This document shows positions 8,300-18,200 of a stretch of DNA of 64,000 bases, one piece after another. Where the stretch lies: assembly GCA_023954155.1 (NCBI GenBank), contig JAMLIO010000009.1:1-64000 (forward strand), written 5' to 3'. The notes beneath the pieces were generated by a model that made no database searches, was not told the origin of the DNA, and saw nothing but the letters and a program-made list of their open reading frames with translations. The translations under genes and the position numbers were made by a program. Origin of the DNA: Pseudobdellovibrionaceae bacterium (lineage in GTDB: Bacteria > Bdellovibrionota > Bdellovibrionia > Bdellovibrionales > UBA1609). Each line of letters begins with the position of its first letter. Positions within the stretch are counted from its first letter, which is position 1.

Positions 8300-9810
8300 C
8301 CCCCTTGCCCAGGCTCAAAATCAGGAACGAAGTTATCACCTTTGGACATCACAAAAAGTTGCGAGGAGTTTTCTTCTGCTAACACCTTCTGCGAGGCCGC
8401 TAACATCAAATCCTCTGCATCATAGGCTGAGGACGGATATTCAGAGATACAAATTGTTGTTGTTAAAGCAAATTCTTTCTTTAAATCATTAAAGTACTTT
8501 GCTGTTTCTAACATTCTTTTTAAACGTGTGGCCTTCACTTTTAAGTTTTCAAAATTCATATGAGGGAAAAGGACTGCAAACTCCGCTTCTCCCATTCTTC
8601 CCGCAAAGTCTGTTTTACGAATAGCCTGATCAATCACTTTGGCTACCATCTTAAGCAATGTTCTGTACCTGTCGGCATTAAGTTCTTTTTTGATGTTTTG
8701 CAGATGATCCACACTGATATATACGTAAGAGGCTGGGAGTTTAATTCTTCTTGCTCTAGCCACTTCTAAAAACACTTGTTCAGAAAACGTTCTTTTATTT
8801 AGACACCCTGTAAGTTCATCATGTCTTTCCAGATTATGAATCTTTTCTTTTAATAACACTTCCGAAAGCCAGCGTACAATCACTGCCTCACAAGCGCGAA
8901 AATAAGACTCTTCTTTTACGGAGGGTGAAACACCCACTAAAGCAAAAAGACCTCGCACTTGGCCATCCACCTTCAAAACTGATGTCGCAATTTTCTTTTC
9001 ATCCACCGCATTTTGCACCATCTGCACAAAAGGACGGTACTCATCCATCCTTAATAAATCCTTTTGCGGATCAAATAGACGATCTTCTGAAAAGTTGAGC
9101 CCCAAACCTCTGACCTTTTGAAATGCCACTCCTTCAGAGTGGGTGGCCACTAGGGACGCATAAGCTGACATGTATTTAAAATAAATGACCGCATCACATT
9201 CAAAAAAATCATAAAGCTCGTTGGTGTATAATTTGATTGCCTCATCATAATGTTCAATGGCTGTAAGTCGATCCACCCAATTGACAAAACGATTAAGCAC
9301 ATCGTTATTGCCCCCACCAGAAAAATCATTGATGTCAATGATCTGTTCTTCATTTTTAAATCTAAGGGGCTCATCTTCCAAAGTGGAGGCCCCCGCCACA
9401 CTTTTCTCTACCTGATAGCGCAATAAGAGCTGTTCAATGCCATTATCCAATAGGGCCGTTAAAACTCGTGTGGTGATCTTCCCTTGCGGAATGACTCCCT
9501 TAAAATTCTTTAAATGTGTCACTGTTTGATCTAAATCTTCAGGCAAACCTAAAAGATAAAAGAAGGTTTCAGGGAAAACTTGATTTAAGGTTGGCAAAAG
9601 TCCATGCAGGGTCACCAGAGTGTGATCCAATAAAATGATATGTGGTGGAAATTCTTTTCCTGTAGCTTGCAGCTGTTCTAGTCCTACAAATACTTTTACT
9701 GTATACCCTTCCACCGCCATGACCGTCATAAACCGATGCGACACACTGGCGTCACTGGAAAGTATCGCGATATTAAATGACGGTCTGTATCCTGCTATCT
9801 CTACATTCAT
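8296..9810 (-). CDS. Receiver-like/GAF/degenerate GGDEF signalling protein
   Basis: 504 residues in three parts. Residues about 11-125 resemble a response-regulator receiver, with Asp62 in IILLDHTLV at the phosphorylation position but no acidic pair at the N-terminal edge. Residues about 180-320 look like a GAF-type sensor. Residues about 325-450 are a GGDEF domain recognised by the entry motif HDELTGCLNKR (330-340) and the signature region. The signature itself reads GEAEF (407-411) in place of GGDEF, losing the second Gly and the Asp. The domain therefore probably does not make cyclic-di-GMP and may bind nucleotide or act by protein contact. It overlaps alr by four bases and is the first gene of the alr-mla cluster. 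Confidence 0.8.
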   Translation of the reverse strand: MNVEIAGYRPSFNIAILSSDASVSHRFMTVMAVEGYTVKVFVGLEQLQATGKEFPPHIILLDHTLVTLHGLLPTLNQVFPETFFYLLGLPEDLDQTVTHLKNFKGVIPQGKITTRVLTALLDNGIEQLLLRYQVEKSVAGASTLEDEPLRFKNEEQIIDINDFSGGGNNDVLNRFVNWVDRLTAIEHYDEAIKLYTNELYDFFECDAVIYFKYMSAYASLVATHSEGVAFQKVRGLGLNFSEDRLFDPQKDLLRMDEYRPFVQMVQNAVDEKKIATSVLKVDGQVRGLFALVGVSPSVKEESYFRACEAVIVRWLSEVLLKEKIHNLERHDELTGCLNKRTFSEQVFLEVARARRIKLPASYVYISVDHLQNIKKELNADRYRTLLKMVAKVIDQAIRKTDFAGRMGEAEFAVLFPHMNFENLKVKATRLKRMLETAKYFNDLKKEFALTTTICISEYPSSAYDAEDLMLAASQKVLAEENSSQLFVMSKGDNFVPDFEPGQGG

Positions 9811-9895
9811 GGTGGGGGTTACGCAGCTCTCTTCTTTATATTTCTAACCATTAAGAGCACCTAGAGGCACTCTCAATGATCCACTTTTTTATAAC

Positions 9896-11743
9896 TTACA
9901 ATTCTACTCTGGGAGGCTTAATAGCTCCACTTTCTTCGTTGGCTTTCAGTTCATTCTTTAGATCTTCATCAGCCTGATCCATTTCCATATCAGACATATC
10001 CAAATCCAGATTATTCAACTCTTCGGTCAACTCTTCGATCACCTTGGTCCAATCATTTTTCGATGATACAGGTCTGAATTCTCTTTCTGTCTCTTCAGCA
10101 ACCACAACCTCAATCTCTTCTAAATCATTGAGATCTCCAAAAAGATCCTCAACGTCGCCTTCAAGATCATCAGCAAAGCTACCAAAGGCCGACTTGGCCT
10201 CTTCTAAGCTCTCTGAAACCAAAGTCGAACCGTATTGGCTCGCAGGAGTTTTAACTACACTGGCCACTTCATCCACACGACTTACTGCACTCTGGCCTGT
10301 GGCCTTGACAGCCCTCTCTGTGCTTTGTAATTCAACGGCGGCGGCATCACCCAAAGAACTCTTTGCCGTGCTTGAATCTTGCCCTGCATCCTCAACTACT
10401 GGCGTGAGGCTTAAGCTTTGAGCGAAGTCCACATCAATATCTTCTTCTTCGATTTCAAAAGCAAAAGTCTCGGCCTTAATCGTTGTGCCTGAGGCCTTCG
10501 GCACTTCTGGTGTCACTTGTTTGGCTGACATTGGAGGCGCTATTGTTTTTACTTCTGGCTCTGGGTTTTGATTTTCCAGACTAGGTAGGGCTGGTAAACC
10601 TGACATCACATGCGAAGGGCTCTCTGCTTGAGGCTCGTCCTGTGTATTGAATTCAGAAGCCTCATTAAAAGCTTCATCAATTGCATGATCTAAAGTGTTA
10701 AAATCGGTAACGATGTCTTTGAGCAGCTTTTGATCTATCTCGCCCAAAGACACAAGATCCAATCGTCCTTTCAATGAAGAACTGATAAGACTCATCTTAT
10801 TTAATTTATCTCTTAGGTTCTGTACTTTTAAAACTGACTCATATCCCGCAAAATCAATTTCACTTTGTTCAGCAGTTTTAGGTTCAAAAGCTTTTACATC
10901 CTCAAAGGCCTCTGGTTCTTCTTGTAAAAGCATAGGTAAGGCCACCAAGAATCCCAAACCTAGAAGCATTAAAATCAAGGGCCACACAGCCATTCCTACC
11001 AAACTTTTTTGTTCTGCTCTAAAAACATAGTCATAACCATTTTGACGATGATGCAACCATGCTTCACCCTCATGAGTGTACAGCTCTCCTTCAGGAATGG
11101 TTTTGATCACTGACGACGCCTTTTGCGCCATGTACTCCTTGCGAGGATGTAAAATGAAACGACCTTCACCATCTAATACAACAACATCAGGTGAGATTCT
11201 TCCATAAGGCACGCGCTCAAGATCCAAAACCCCCACAAGAAGTCCCGTCCCAATAGCGGCGTCATTCACGGCCGAGGCCATCATCACTACGGACTGACCT
11301 GACTCATCAAGCCCTGCCATCCATACGTACGAAGAAGATTTGACCGCTTCATAAGATAGTGTTTGCATTCTTGTCACTATATTTTCAGACAGTTCATTAG
11401 AGGCAAAGTCCTTGGACTTTAACCACTGCTTTTCATAAGGTGTATTTTCATCATCTGTTACCGAGTAAAATCCTATCAGATCAAACTCTGCTTCCATAAA
11501 CGCAGCATGATCAAACTCTACACCTTTATTACTTTTAAGTTGGTAGTTGTAAGACCACTGTCCAAGTTTAAATTTTATTTGTTTAGAATACTCTTCAAAA
11601 AAGGATTGCGTCAGTGTCACCGAAGTCTTGGCTTCGTTAAAAGTTGTTTTATTTAGCAGCTGATGGCCAAAAAACGCAAAAGACACCGTTGCCCATGCTA
11701 AAGCTAATCCCCACAATAAAATTTTGTATGTTTTTATGCTCAT
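9896..11743 (-). CDS. Membrane sensor-like protein with acidic cytoplasmic tail
   Basis: 615 residues. The membrane span at about 8-28 and the second at about 250-274 enclose a roughly 220-residue extracytoplasmic segment that resembles a Cache/PDC sensor (GLLVGVLDLERVPYGRISPDVVVLDGEGRFILHP). The rest (275-615) is predicted to be cytoplasmic. It starts with a short heptad-rich helix (about 300-365), becomes acidic and low in complexity with runs of Glu, Asp, Ser, Ala and Pro, and ends with a Leu/Asp/Glu-rich helix. There is no HAMP, kinase, cyclase or methyl-accepting domain, so it cannot be a standard chemoreceptor. It precedes the degenerate GGDEF gene by 85 bases on the same strand and could feed a signal to it. 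No named family is recognised. Confidence 0.6.
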   Translation of the reverse strand: MSIKTYKILLWGLALAWATVSFAFFGHQLLNKTTFNEAKTSVTLTQSFFEEYSKQIKFKLGQWSYNYQLKSNKGVEFDHAAFMEAEFDLIGFYSVTDDENTPYEKQWLKSKDFASNELSENIVTRMQTLSYEAVKSSSYVWMAGLDESGQSVVMMASAVNDAAIGTGLLVGVLDLERVPYGRISPDVVVLDGEGRFILHPRKEYMAQKASSVIKTIPEGELYTHEGEAWLHHRQNGYDYVFRAEQKSLVGMAVWPLILMLLGLGFLVALPMLLQEEPEAFEDVKAFEPKTAEQSEIDFAGYESVLKVQNLRDKLNKMSLISSSLKGRLDLVSLGEIDQKLLKDIVTDFNTLDHAIDEAFNEASEFNTQDEPQAESPSHVMSGLPALPSLENQNPEPEVKTIAPPMSAKQVTPEVPKASGTTIKAETFAFEIEEEDIDVDFAQSLSLTPVVEDAGQDSSTAKSSLGDAAAVELQSTERAVKATGQSAVSRVDEVASVVKTPASQYGSTLVSESLEEAKSAFGSFADDLEGDVEDLFGDLNDLEEIEVVVAEETEREFRPVSSKNDWTKVIEELTEELNNLDLDMSDMEMDQADEDLKNELKANEESGAIKPPRVEL

Positions 11744-11937
11744 AATTATTGCCCCTTAACCCTCTTAAGCTTACCGACACCCTTGGCTAAGGGCATAATG
11801 CAGCGCAGTCTTTCTTTAATATATAACGCGCCTTCGCCCAGACCTTATCGACACGCTTATATCTATAGCACTGGGCTTTTTTCAGTCTCTACCGACAATT
11901 TCTTGTGCTTACTCGAGGATCAGAATATTTATGTCTC

Positions 11938-13791
11938 ATGAATAATTTTGACTTTATTGTTGTCGGGAGTGGTCTAGCGGGGCTCAGCTTCGCCCTTAAA
12001 GCAAGTTCTTTGGGCAAGGTCGCCGTGATCAGTAAGTCTCAGCTCATGCAGACCAATTCATGGAGAGCACAAGGGGGTCTAGCTGCGGTGATCTCGCACA
12101 CTGACTCTTTTGAAAAGCACATTCAAGATACCTTAATTGCGGGTGATGGACTGTGTGACATCCCCAACGTCAAACGCATTATCGAAAATGCGCCCGATAG
12201 GATCACAGAACTCAAAGATCTGGGCGTAGAATTTGACTCCGTGAATGGGCATTTTGAATTGGCCCAAGAAGGAGGCCATAGTCATCGGCGCATTCTGCAT
12301 GTGGATGATCACACGGGCCAGGCTCTCCACTCTCACTTTATTAGACTCGCTCAAGAGCATCCCCAGATCACTCTTTTTGAAAACCTATTTGTCTCTGAAC
12401 TCATCAGCGAGCCCCATCCTGAAAACCCACTTGCCACTGAACTCACTAACGGTTCTCATTCTAAAAACCCATTTGCCACTGAACCCACCCGCGATTCTCA
12501 TCCTGAAAGCCCATTTGTCACTGAACCCACTAGCGATTCTCATCGCTGCACAGGTGTTAAAGCCTTTAACTCCGAACACGAATTTCACTTCAGAGCCCCT
12601 TATGTTATTTTAGCCACTGGCGGCACAGGTAAATGTTTCCTTTACACCTCGAACTGGAGTGGCGCCACAGGCGATGGCATCATCATGGCCTACAACCTCG
12701 GCGCCCAAGTCAGCAATCTAGAGTTCACCCAATTCCATCCCACATGTTTGTATCACCCCATGGCTCGTAACTTTTTGATCTCTGAAGCCTTGCGTGGTGA
12801 GGGCGGACGACTACTTAACAGTAAAAATGAAGCCTTCATGTCTAAATACCATCCTCTTAAAGACTTAGCTCCCAGAGACATCGTTGCTCGTGCCATCGAC
12901 CACGAAATGAAATCCACAGGGAGTGATTGTGTTTGGTTGGACCTGGCTTATCTTAAGAATCCTGCCCTCCAACAACGATTCCCCAAAATATATGAACGCT
13001 GTCTTGAGTTGGGTATAAACTTTTTAGAGCAACCCATTCCTGTTGTTCCCGCCGCTCACTATATGTGTGGGGGGATCTTAGTCGATGAGCACTGCCAGTC
13101 TTCTATTGAAGGGCTCTACGCCATTGGCGAATGCGCCGAAACAGGCTTACATGGAGCCAATCGCTTAGCGAGCAATTCCCTCTTAGAATGTTTGGTGACC
13201 GCCGAATTTGCCTACAAACATATCGCCAAGCAGTTCAACTCCCCCGCAAGACCCCACAGTTCTCAAAAGCACCAACTTCCCATCCCTTCACAGTTCTCTC
13301 TTACGGATCACAACAAACTAGATCACCGCCCAACACATCCAAAAGAATCTTTACAAATCACCTTTCAAAACTCCGACAAGATGGACCAAGACCACGCATC
13401 ACTTCCCCCCGATGGCGACTCACACAAACCCCATCTTCCAGAGGATGTTAAGATTCATATCACCAGCCTCTGGGATGAGACGCGACAAATGATGTGGCTC
13501 AATATGGGGATCATCCGCTCACAAAAATTGATGAAACGAGCCCAAAGAAAAATTGGTCATATTTTAGAAGAAATTTCTGAGCTGCAAACCGAATCCCCAG
13601 CTCTCATCTACGACCCTCACTTTATGGAGCTCAGTCATATCGCCCAAATTTCGGCTCTTATGATAGAAGCCGCCTTATCGCGCCACGAAAGCCGAGGTTG
13701 CCATTTTGATCATAATTTTCCCAAAAAAAAGGCAAAAGTTCAAAAAAGCATCCAACAAAAGGGCAAGGCGATTGAATACATTGAGATTTAA
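11938..13791 (+). CDS. nadB: L-aspartate oxidase
   Basis: FAD enzyme that oxidises L-aspartate to iminoaspartate, the first step of de novo NAD synthesis. Motifs are the dinucleotide fold VVGSGLAGLSFAL (about 6-18), NSWRAQGGLAAV, EGGHSHRRILHVDDHTGQ, QFHPTCL, RGEGGRLLN, PAAHYMCGG and ALSRHESRGCHF. I chose the ATG at 11938 (617 residues): the longer GTG frame from 11905 adds 11 residues ahead of the conserved N-terminus. NadB is usually about 540 residues. The extra length comes from a 42-bp tandem repeat (12382-12546, listed separately) and a Pro/His/Ser-rich linker of about 70 residues before the C-terminal helical domain. Both inserts fall in surface loops by comparison with the family order. 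Confidence 0.92.
   Translation: MNNFDFIVVGSGLAGLSFALKASSLGKVAVISKSQLMQTNSWRAQGGLAAVISHTDSFEKHIQDTLIAGDGLCDIPNVKRIIENAPDRITELKDLGVEFDSVNGHFELAQEGGHSHRRILHVDDHTGQALHSHFIRLAQEHPQITLFENLFVSELISEPHPENPLATELTNGSHSKNPFATEPTRDSHPESPFVTEPTSDSHRCTGVKAFNSEHEFHFRAPYVILATGGTGKCFLYTSNWSGATGDGIIMAYNLGAQVSNLEFTQFHPTCLYHPMARNFLISEALRGEGGRLLNSKNEAFMSKYHPLKDLAPRDIVARAIDHEMKSTGSDCVWLDLAYLKNPALQQRFPKIYERCLELGINFLEQPIPVVPAAHYMCGGILVDEHCQSSIEGLYAIGECAETGLHGANRLASNSLLECLVTAEFAYKHIAKQFNSPARPHSSQKHQLPIPSQFSLTDHNKLDHRPTHPKESLQITFQNSDKMDQDHASLPPDGDSHKPHLPEDVKIHITSLWDETRQMMWLNMGIIRSQKLMKRAQRKIGHILEEISELQTESPALIYDPHFMELSHIAQISALMIEAALSRHESRGCHFDHNFPKKKAKVQKSIQQKGKAIEYIEI
12382..12546 (+). repeat. Four tandem 42-bp repeats inside nadB
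   Basis: Four units begin at 12382, 12424, 12466 and 12508 (the last lacks its final three bases). Units 3 and 4 are closest to each other; unit 1 is the most diverged and encodes what looks like the original NadB strand (NLFVSELISEPHPE). Units 2-4 encode N/S-P-L/F-A/V-T-E-L/P-T-x-x-S-H, 14 residues each. The unit length is a multiple of three, so copy changes keep the frame. The repeat lies where NadB proteins have a variable loop before the strand ending in CTGVKAF. Confidence 0.9.
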
Positions 13792-13830
13792 ACTATGATA
13801 GAAACTGAGTGCACTAACCAGGAGAACCTC

Positions 13831-14664
13831 ATGTCGCAACAGCGAGAAACTTTTGTTTCTTTTAATAAACACTCTATTTATATCAAAGAGTGGGCGGCTC
13901 CTCATCCTAAAGCGACCCTGTTTCTGATTCACGGTCTTGGTGAACACAGTGGGTCTTATGACAGCGCTTGCAAAGCTCTCAACGAGCGAGGCATCACTTG
14001 CTTTGCGGCCGACCTGATTGGTCACGGTCAAAGCTCTGGGCAAAGAGGCTACACTCCTAGCCTTAATGAATTCGTAAGACTACTTGAACATGTCACTGAC
14101 CATATTGTAGAGAACTTTCAAATAGACAAACTCCATGTCTTTTCTCACTCTCTAGGAGGTTTGATCCATCTGACCAAATTGCAATCAGGTTCGGGTTTTA
14201 AAAATCAGGTTTCAGCCATTTTTTCTAATCCATTACTAGGAATCAATGTCGACATCCCACCTTGGAAGATCACTGTGGCCAAAAATATGGCTCATTTTTT
14301 ACCTCGACTGGCAATGTTCAACGAGATCGACCCTAGTGACCTTTCCAAAGACCCACAGATGCAAGATGTCTACACCAGTGACCCGCTACGACACACCAAA
14401 ATCAGCGCGCGCCTTTTTGTAGAGATGCAAGAGCAACTCAGTGACTTGGAATACCAGACACCTAATTTTAATTTACCCACTCTAGTGCTGCTTTCGCCCT
14501 CAGATAAAGTCTGCAATGCTGAAAAAACCCAAGATTTTTTCACCGATCAAGAGTTTGCTCAAATTGAACTTTTTCCGCAGTCTGGACACGAGATTGTAAA
14601 TGATTTAAGCAAAGAAAGAGCATTCGATACCATCTCGTCATTTGTTTTAGGAGTACAATCATGA
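13831..14664 (+). CDS. Alpha/beta hydrolase, monoacylglycerol lipase-like
   Basis: A 277-residue serine hydrolase of the lysophospholipase / monoglyceride lipase type. The oxyanion motif LFLIHGLGEHSGSYD opens the fold, DLIGHGQSSGQRGY follows, the nucleophile elbow is SHSLGG in VFSHSLGGLIH, the catalytic acid is probably the Asp in LLSPSDKVCN and the catalytic base the His in QSGHEIVND. There is no signal peptide, so it should act in the cytoplasm on acyl-glycerol or lysophospholipid substrates; the actual substrate cannot be read from sequence. The ATG at 13831 is chosen because AGGAG sits seven bases upstream; the open frame extends 12 codons further up without a site. It overlaps the following lipoprotein gene by four bases. 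Confidence 0.85.
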   Translation: MSQQRETFVSFNKHSIYIKEWAAPHPKATLFLIHGLGEHSGSYDSACKALNERGITCFAADLIGHGQSSGQRGYTPSLNEFVRLLEHVTDHIVENFQIDKLHVFSHSLGGLIHLTKLQSGSGFKNQVSAIFSNPLLGINVDIPPWKITVAKNMAHFLPRLAMFNEIDPSDLSKDPQMQDVYTSDPLRHTKISARLFVEMQEQLSDLEYQTPNFNLPTLVLLSPSDKVCNAEKTQDFFTDQEFAQIELFPQSGHEIVNDLSKERAFDTISSFVLGVQS

Positions 14665-15281
14665 GCTTTTCTTTATCACCCTACAAAATCATCTTATGCA
14701 GTATTCTACTTTTAGGCGTAGGTCTCTCTGGGTGTGCCCACAATGAACCTTATAACCAACATCTTGATGAATCTTGGCAACCTCCCACATTTAAAGATTA
14801 CTACAAATCCGTGCGCAAGCAGACCCATCGCCAACAAAAATACAATGGCTTTTACAACCAATTTGATCTTTCCATCACAAATCTCACTGAAAATATTTTG
14901 ATCAAACAATTAAAACTCGAAGCCCACAAATCCCAATGGAAGCCCGAACAGGCCAACAAAAAATTAAAAGCTCTTGATGAATCTCTAAATCACGAGTCTA
15001 AGTTTTTCGTCAGTGTCTTTACACCTAAGTCCGACGATAACAAGCTTGATATGAAATCCGCAGGCTGGGTGGCCATACTGTACTTTGACGGAGAACGTTT
15101 TGATGGACATTTTCAAGCCACATCAAAAAACGCCCACTCCTTAAAACTTTATTACCCTGACCATAACATTTGGAGCAAAGGCTTTATCCTTACCTTCCCC
15201 GTACCTGCCAAAGAACTTATGGGCAAATCATTCCAAGTGAAGTTTTCCAACCCCTACGGCGAAGCTGTCTTTCAATATTAA
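14661..15281 (+). CDS. Putative lipoprotein of unknown function
   Basis: 206 residues. A signal peptide ends in the lipobox LSGC (Cys about 25), so the mature protein is probably lipid-anchored. The rest contains a Lys/Gln-rich helical first half and a beta-rich second half (SKFFVSVFTPKSDDNKLDMKSAGW, VAILYFDGERFDGHFQ). No named domain is recognised. It is translationally coupled to the alpha/beta hydrolase (four-base overlap), which hints at a shared role in lipid handling, but that is inference. It ends four bases inside the convergent addA-like gene. Confidence 0.7.
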   Translation: MSFSLSPYKIILCSILLLGVGLSGCAHNEPYNQHLDESWQPPTFKDYYKSVRKQTHRQQKYNGFYNQFDLSITNLTENILIKQLKLEAHKSQWKPEQANKKLKALDESLNHESKFFVSVFTPKSDDNKLDMKSAGWVAILYFDGERFDGHFQATSKNAHSLKLYYPDHNIWSKGFILTFPVPAKELMGKSFQVKFSNPYGEAVFQY

Positions 15282-18200
15282 GGGGCTAAGCTAATGGGGC
15301 CCACGTCTAAACTGAGCCAAACTCCTTCGGCTGGATAAATCACGTGGGTGTGGATCTCACTTTGTGGGTAAATCAACTTGAGAACTTCCTTATAAAGTCC
15401 CAACTGAAATGCCGCTTTCTTGAGATGATAGGAGCTTCCTGTTTTATAATCAAAAATATGAATATTATGATTTTCATCAAAACCCCAAAGATCAATCTTT
15501 CCTGAAAGTAAAATCTGCTTATCCAATATAGAGTTAAATCCCCATTCAGGCTGACAGTGTTTCAATATCTGCCGCATATTCGGTTCAGATATAGATGAGA
15601 TCTCTAAGATCATATTATAAATAACTTCTGGATCACTCACCACATAGTGAGCCAAGTAGGATCTCAGGTCTTCGTCACTGATATTTTTACTATGAAGTTC
15701 AATAGCTTTGTGAAAAATATCTCCTATATAGGGTTTTAAAAACTGATCCGCAAGAAGAGAAGAATAAGTTTTGTTATCGGTAAGTATTTTACCAAAATCC
15801 ACCTTGGATATATTCAGTCTTTTCTTTTCCTTAAAATCAAAACCTTGAAATTGATTTTGAGCCATAGCCTCTACTAAAGCAGATACACTATAAGCTCTTA
15901 ACTCCGTATCTCGGCTCGCCTTCACATTCAAAACAGATTTATCATAGACCAACTTGTCTCTATGCAAAATCTCCACATCCTCCCCGACTTCAAACTGCAA
16001 GCACTGAATCTCTACGTCGGAGTCTTTGATGGTCCCTCCCATCCCAACACTATTACCCTCTTGCACTCCTATATATTGCCAAGAGGTGAGCGCAAAACTA
16101 TTGATATCAATAATATGAAATAGACTCTCAGTGGATGCAAATATCTTTTCTTCCCCTGTTTTTTTATCCACACTTTTCTTCACCACACCAGATATATACA
16201 GCTGCTCTTTAGCACGAGTAGCCGCCACATAGATCACACGCCTAATCTCTTTTTTTTCTGCAAGAATTCTTTCTTTATGAGAAAAATAACGAATAACAGT
16301 GGCCTTCTTTTCTGCATCCTTGATGTCCAAAACTGGAACCACAAAAACACCTGTGTCTTTAATCTTTTCAAAATCTGCAACATGGCTTAACGCACCTTTT
16401 TTACCCCCACCCACTAAAAACACATATTTAAATTCTAACCCTTTTGAGCCATGAATAGTAAAGAGTCGCACTCCAGATTGAGACTCTGAAAATACAGCTT
16501 CTGATTGCAGCTCTTCGTTTTCTGCCGAGTTCAAATCCGAAATCAAGTTTTCTAAAGTGTAGGCGTTACTCTCTGAGCGTTTACATATATAACTGTAAAG
16601 CTTCATCAGATTGGCCATACGTCGAGCCTGATCTATCCCATCATAGCCCGAATTTATAACTTTAAGTTCATGAAAGTATCTCTTAAATCCTTCCACATAG
16701 TCTTTAGATTTAAAAAAAGCATAGAAGTCTTGGAGCTTTTGTACCGCAGGATGGGACTTGGTTTGTAGCACCGAACTCCACAAACTCCATTCTTGCCTTT
16801 GGTCATACTCATCACACCAAGTTTTTAAAATCTCGTCCTCCACTTTAAAATCTTGTGTCCGTAGGAGTTTAATCATTTCCAAATCGTTATGAGGATTGTG
16901 CATCACCTGCGCAAAACATAAAACGCCTTCAATCTCTGGTCGAGACAAAAATCCACCAGAGAACTGCGCTAAGCACGGAATGTTGTTTAAGGTCAATTCC
17001 TGCTCATACTCTTGTAATACATTTCTAGATCTTGCTAAGATACAAATATCTTGAGGTAACACTCCTGAATCCTCTAATTTTTTTATTTCAGAGATAACAA
17101 AATTCTTCTCAGCATCTGGTTCTGTAAAGTAACGCAAATTAAACCTTGCGGGCTCATTCTTATTCACTTCTTCAGCGGATTTCATCGGATTGAAGGATTC
17201 ACGAAACTCTGAGGACACCTCTTCAAGGTGCTTAAAAAACTCATTCATCCCAGCCATCAGATTAGGATGTGAACGATAATTTATATCTAACACTCGATCT
17301 TCAATACCTTCGTCATTTTGGGCGGACTCCCACTCTTGAGTGAATAAAGAGGCTTCGGCTCCTCTAAATAAGTAAATGCTCTGTTGTGGGTCACCCACTT
17401 TATAATAACTTTTACCTTTAAGTAAAATTTCAAAGATTTTATTTTGTATAGGACTGGTGTCCTGATATTCATCAATATACCAACAGTCCCACATATCAAT
17501 ATAGTCTTGGCAGTCATCTTTAAATCGTGTCAAAATTTCTAACGCTAACTCTTCAACTTCATTCATCAACACGATGGAATTTTGAATCTTGTACTCTCGT
17601 AACTCTGATTCGTATTTTTGATAAAGCTCAAATAGCAAGGCGTTCACCTCGCATACTTTAGGAAAAAAACTCTTATCAAAATATTTGCTAAAATGTTCAG
17701 GTTTTAAATATACATCTTTAATGTCTGCAAAGGCTTGCTTAAAATTATTAAAACTCTGCAAAGCCTCTTGATCCAACTTTGCCCCTCGAATAGAAGGAGT
17801 TTTATCAAATGTCTCTAAAATTTTAAAAAACTCTCCTAGGTCATTCTTCATCAATGCCGCGTTGAGTGCCACCTTGATCCCTTGCACATAGACTCTGGCT
17901 TTATCTTCATGACTACCAAGACCAACAAGGCTACTTTCAGAAAAGTTTAAAATAAATTTCACTGATTCTGAAAATTCCTCCATAAACATCTGATAGATTT
18001 CATTTAAATCATCCAGTGTTGCAGGTCGCTTTAAACTTTCTCGGTGAACAGATAATTGATTACACAGATCTAAAACTTCAGAAAAAGAAAAATGATCATA
18101 GAGCTTAGAGTAAGGTTCTTCTGATAGAAATTTAAATAAAAGCCTTTTTTGATAAAAACCCAAATGACTTTCTGAGACTATCCGCAGGTTAGGGGAATAT

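Noticed and set aside
12382-12546. CRISPR array
   Set aside because: The repeats are directly adjacent with no spacers and are in frame within nadB.
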